Positions 6,038-7,767 of a stretch of DNA of 7,767 nucleotides are shown in pieces (position 1 is the first letter of the stretch; every line of letters begins with the position of its first letter). The notes below the pieces were generated by a model that was not told where the DNA came from, made no database searches, and saw only the letters and a program-made list of their open reading frames with translations. A program made the position numbers and the translations under genes. The DNA comes from CAYURR01 sp964446745 (GTDB lineage: Bacteria; Bacillota; Clostridia; Lachnospirales; WQUN01), in the NCBI GenBank assembly GCA_964446745.1, contig CAYURR010000142.1, forward strand, positions 1-7,767, read 5' to 3'.

Positions 6038-7057
6038 ATGGGTTACGGAACGGTTTTTGCAGAGGTTATGAAGGAGTATGAGCGGGATAGGGATTTGCAG
6101 AGGGAAGCGCTCAGACGACGCAAAGCCGAGGTATATCGTGAGATACCGCAGATAGACCAAATAGACAGCCAGATAAGGCAGACGGGCGTGATGATAGTAA
6201 AGGTTGCGGCCGGTGATGAAGCCTATTCGTTAGCCGATCTACAACAGAAGCATCAGGAGCTTGTGGATCAAAAAACAGAATTGCTTGCGAAAAGCCGTTT
6301 CGGTGCAGGCTATTTGGACGAGCGTTTTAAATGTGATGTGTGTAAGGATACGGGCTTTATAGACGTACACGAAACGAACGGTGTGTCTGTTCGCTGTGCG
6401 TGTCTGAGGCAGAGGCTTATCAGTAGGTATTACGATCTGTCAAATCTCAAGAACATATTGGAAACGGATAACTTTGATACATTTGATATCCGATATTACT
6501 CAGAGGTTAGGTTGCCCGAGCAGGGTGATATCTCACCCCGGGATGCTATCATGAACATATACAGGATTTGCACGAGCTTTGTAAACGATTTCGATGTACG
6601 TTTTGAAAATCTGTTCATACAGGGTGAGACAGGCCTCGGTAAGACATTCATGTGTAGCTGTATCGCAAAGGACTTGCTCGATCGTGGTAAGACTGTGCTT
6701 TATGTAACAGCTCCGAAGCTGTTTAAAACCATCGAAGGTATTCGCTTCAACAGGGACGAGATGGACGAACCGGATGAAACAGAAAACGCGCTGACCGAGG
6801 TTGATCTGTTGGTCATCGACGACCTGGGCACTGAGGTCGATACGATGGTTACATCGGCAGAGCTGTTCCATATCATCAATACCAGACTGATAAGTAAAAA
6901 ACATACAATAATATCAACAAACCTTTCGCTTGCGGAGTTCCAGCGCGATTATTCTATTCGTGTGACCAGCAGGTTGTTGGGGGATTATAGAAAATTACAT
7001 TTTATCGGAGACGATATCAGGCTAAAAAAGAAATACGGCATTATCTACGGGGGATAA
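6038..7057 (+). CDS. DnaC/DnaI-like AAA+ helicase loader ATPase
   Basis: A 339-residue replicative-helicase loader of the DnaC/DnaI/IstB-type AAA+ group. It is expected to use ATP to load the DnaB/DnaC-type ring helicase at origins or restarted forks. The N-terminal 95 residues are charged and probably helical (helicase-binding region). Four cysteines, C99-x2-C102 and C120-x-C122, form a likely zinc finger as in DnaI-type loaders. The ATPase core shows Walker A GETGLGKT (196-203), Walker B LLVIDDL (257-263), sensor-1 ISTNLS (292-297) and a candidate arginine finger in SRLLG (Arg312). AAGGG at 6026-6030, inside the end of the preceding gene, gives a 7-nt spacer to ATG 6038. The 3-nt gap after the DnaD-family stop implies one mRNA and probably coupled translation. 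Partnership with a DnaD-family protein argues for a chromosomal loader rather than a transposon IstB. All catalytic motifs are intact. Confidence 0.92.
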   Translation: MGYGTVFAEVMKEYERDRDLQREALRRRKAEVYREIPQIDQIDSQIRQTGVMIVKVAAGDEAYSLADLQQKHQELVDQKTELLAKSRFGAGYLDERFKCDVCKDTGFIDVHETNGVSVRCACLRQRLISRYYDLSNLKNILETDNFDTFDIRYYSEVRLPEQGDISPRDAIMNIYRICTSFVNDFDVRFENLFIQGETGLGKTFMCSCIAKDLLDRGKTVLYVTAPKLFKTIEGIRFNRDEMDEPDETENALTEVDLLVIDDLGTEVDTMVTSAELFHIINTRLISKKHTIISTNLSLAEFQRDYSIRVTSRLLGDYRKLHFIGDDIRLKKKYGIIYGG

Positions 7058-7061
7058 AGCT

Positions 7062-7767
7062 TTGAAGGTTGCTATCGTTGAGGATTCCTGTGCAGACCGG
7101 AAATGTATAGCCGAATATATTGAGCGGTATGCCGCATCGGCATATATACCGGTCGATATTTTTTTTTATAAAAATGGCGAATCATTTATCAATGATGCAG
7201 ATATCACCGCATTGGATGTCGTGTTTTTGGATATTTTTATGGGTGATGTCAATGGGATTCAGGTGGCGAGCTATATTAGGGGACTGTCGTCAAGCTTGAT
7301 GATCATATTTGTTACATCTACGCATGCGTATGCTGTAGATAGCTATGATGTCAGGGCGCTGCATTACATTATAAAGCCCGTGGCGTATCCAAAGATCGTA
7401 CAAGCACTTGAGCGCGTACAGGAAAACCTCAGAACATCGTCAAGGTATATAGAGGTAATATATAAACACAACCCAAAGCGAGTATTGTTATCCGATATTA
7501 TATTTGTTGATTACTATAATCACAGTATACAGATACATACAACTACAGAGGTCATACGCACATACATGCGATTTGCTCAGATAGAGGATGCATTGTTAAA
7601 GTATGAAGAGTTTATCTGTTGTTTTCGAAATATTATTATAAATATGGATAAGGTTGATAAACTGACCGGATTTATTTTTACTATGTGTAACGGTGAGAAC
7701 ATACCCATAAAACGAAAGACAGCTAAGGAAGTTAGAAATAGATATGCAGACTACATTTTTAAAGGCG
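7062..7767 (+). CDS. LytTR-family response regulator, TTG start, 3' end cut by window edge
   Basis: An open frame of 235 codons runs from TTG 7062 to the right edge without a stop. The N-terminal receiver domain (about 1-120) has the acidic pair Glu7-Asp8 in VEDS, the phospho-acceptor Asp57 in VFLDIFMGDVNG, Thr85 in FVTST, and Lys105-Pro106 in HYIIKP. The C-terminal LytTR DNA-binding domain (about 128-235) shows ILFVDYYNH-like DIIFVDYYNH, FICCFRNIIINMDKVDK and NGENIPIKRKTAKEVRNRYADY. This is the AgrA/VirR/ComE layout, and the family usually ends near 235-250 residues, so little is missing. GGGGGA at 7049-7054 gives a 7-nt spacer to the TTG, and no in-frame ATG occurs before the receiver motifs. 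It follows the helicase loader by 4 nt, which suggests read-through transcription. The partner kinase is not in the window. The second half is much more AT-rich than its neighbours. Confidence 0.88.
   Translation, partial: MKVAIVEDSCADRKCIAEYIERYAASAYIPVDIFFYKNGESFINDADITALDVVFLDIFMGDVNGIQVASYIRGLSSSLMIIFVTSTHAYAVDSYDVRALHYIIKPVAYPKIVQALERVQENLRTSSRYIEVIYKHNPKRVLLSDIIFVDYYNHSIQIHTTTEVIRTYMRFAQIEDALLKYEEFICCFRNIIINMDKVDKLTGFIFTMCNGENIPIKRKTAKEVRNRYADYIFKG

Noticed and set aside
6038..7057. Helicase loader as a transposon IstB protein
   Set aside because: There is no adjacent IstA transposase, inverted repeat or target duplication, and it is coupled to a DnaD-family gene and has a DnaI-type zinc finger.

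Overview
The window looks like chromosomal DNA from a low-to-middle GC member of the Bacillota, most likely an anaerobic clostridium-type lineage. This is an inference. It rests on a DnaD-family replication protein paired with a DnaC/DnaI-like helicase loader, strong GGAGG-type ribosome binding sites, and an AgrA-type LytTR response regulator. Nothing in the sequence names a species. No mobile element, CRISPR array, tRNA or rRNA was seen.

Left half (1-3272, minus strand): a compact operon transcribed right to left. Its order is mtnA (methylthioribose-1-phosphate isomerase), a trimeric-type purine nucleoside phosphorylase, an MTA/SAH deaminase (mtaD), and the first two codons of a further gene at the left edge. 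Gaps are 22, 21 and 10 nt, each with a ribosome binding site. Together the three complete genes make a deaminase-first route: methylthioadenosine (MTA) to methylthioinosine, then methylthioribose-1-phosphate plus hypoxanthine, then methylthioribulose-1-phosphate. The same chemistry could process 5'-deoxyadenosine from radical-SAM enzymes. The gene starting at the left edge would be expected to act on the ketose phosphate, but it is not visible.

Middle (3273-3386): a divergent promoter region. The minus-strand promoter has a perfect TATAAT with a 17-bp spacer, and its predicted transcription start falls on the A of the mtnA ATG. A weaker plus-strand promoter faces murC and overlaps a short inverted repeat.

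Right half (3387-7767, plus strand): murC (cell-wall precursor ligase) is followed by an 86-nt gap, counted to the first possible ATG, that holds a bulged stem-loop. Next come a DnaD-family protein with two C-terminal DnaD/DnaB repeats and a zinc-finger AAA+ helicase loader that starts three bases after its stop. Four bases further on is a response regulator with a TTG start that runs off the right edge. The replication pair fits primosome assembly and helicase loading. The regulator gene is much more AT-rich in its second half than the rest of the window, and it may belong to a two-component system continuing beyond the window.
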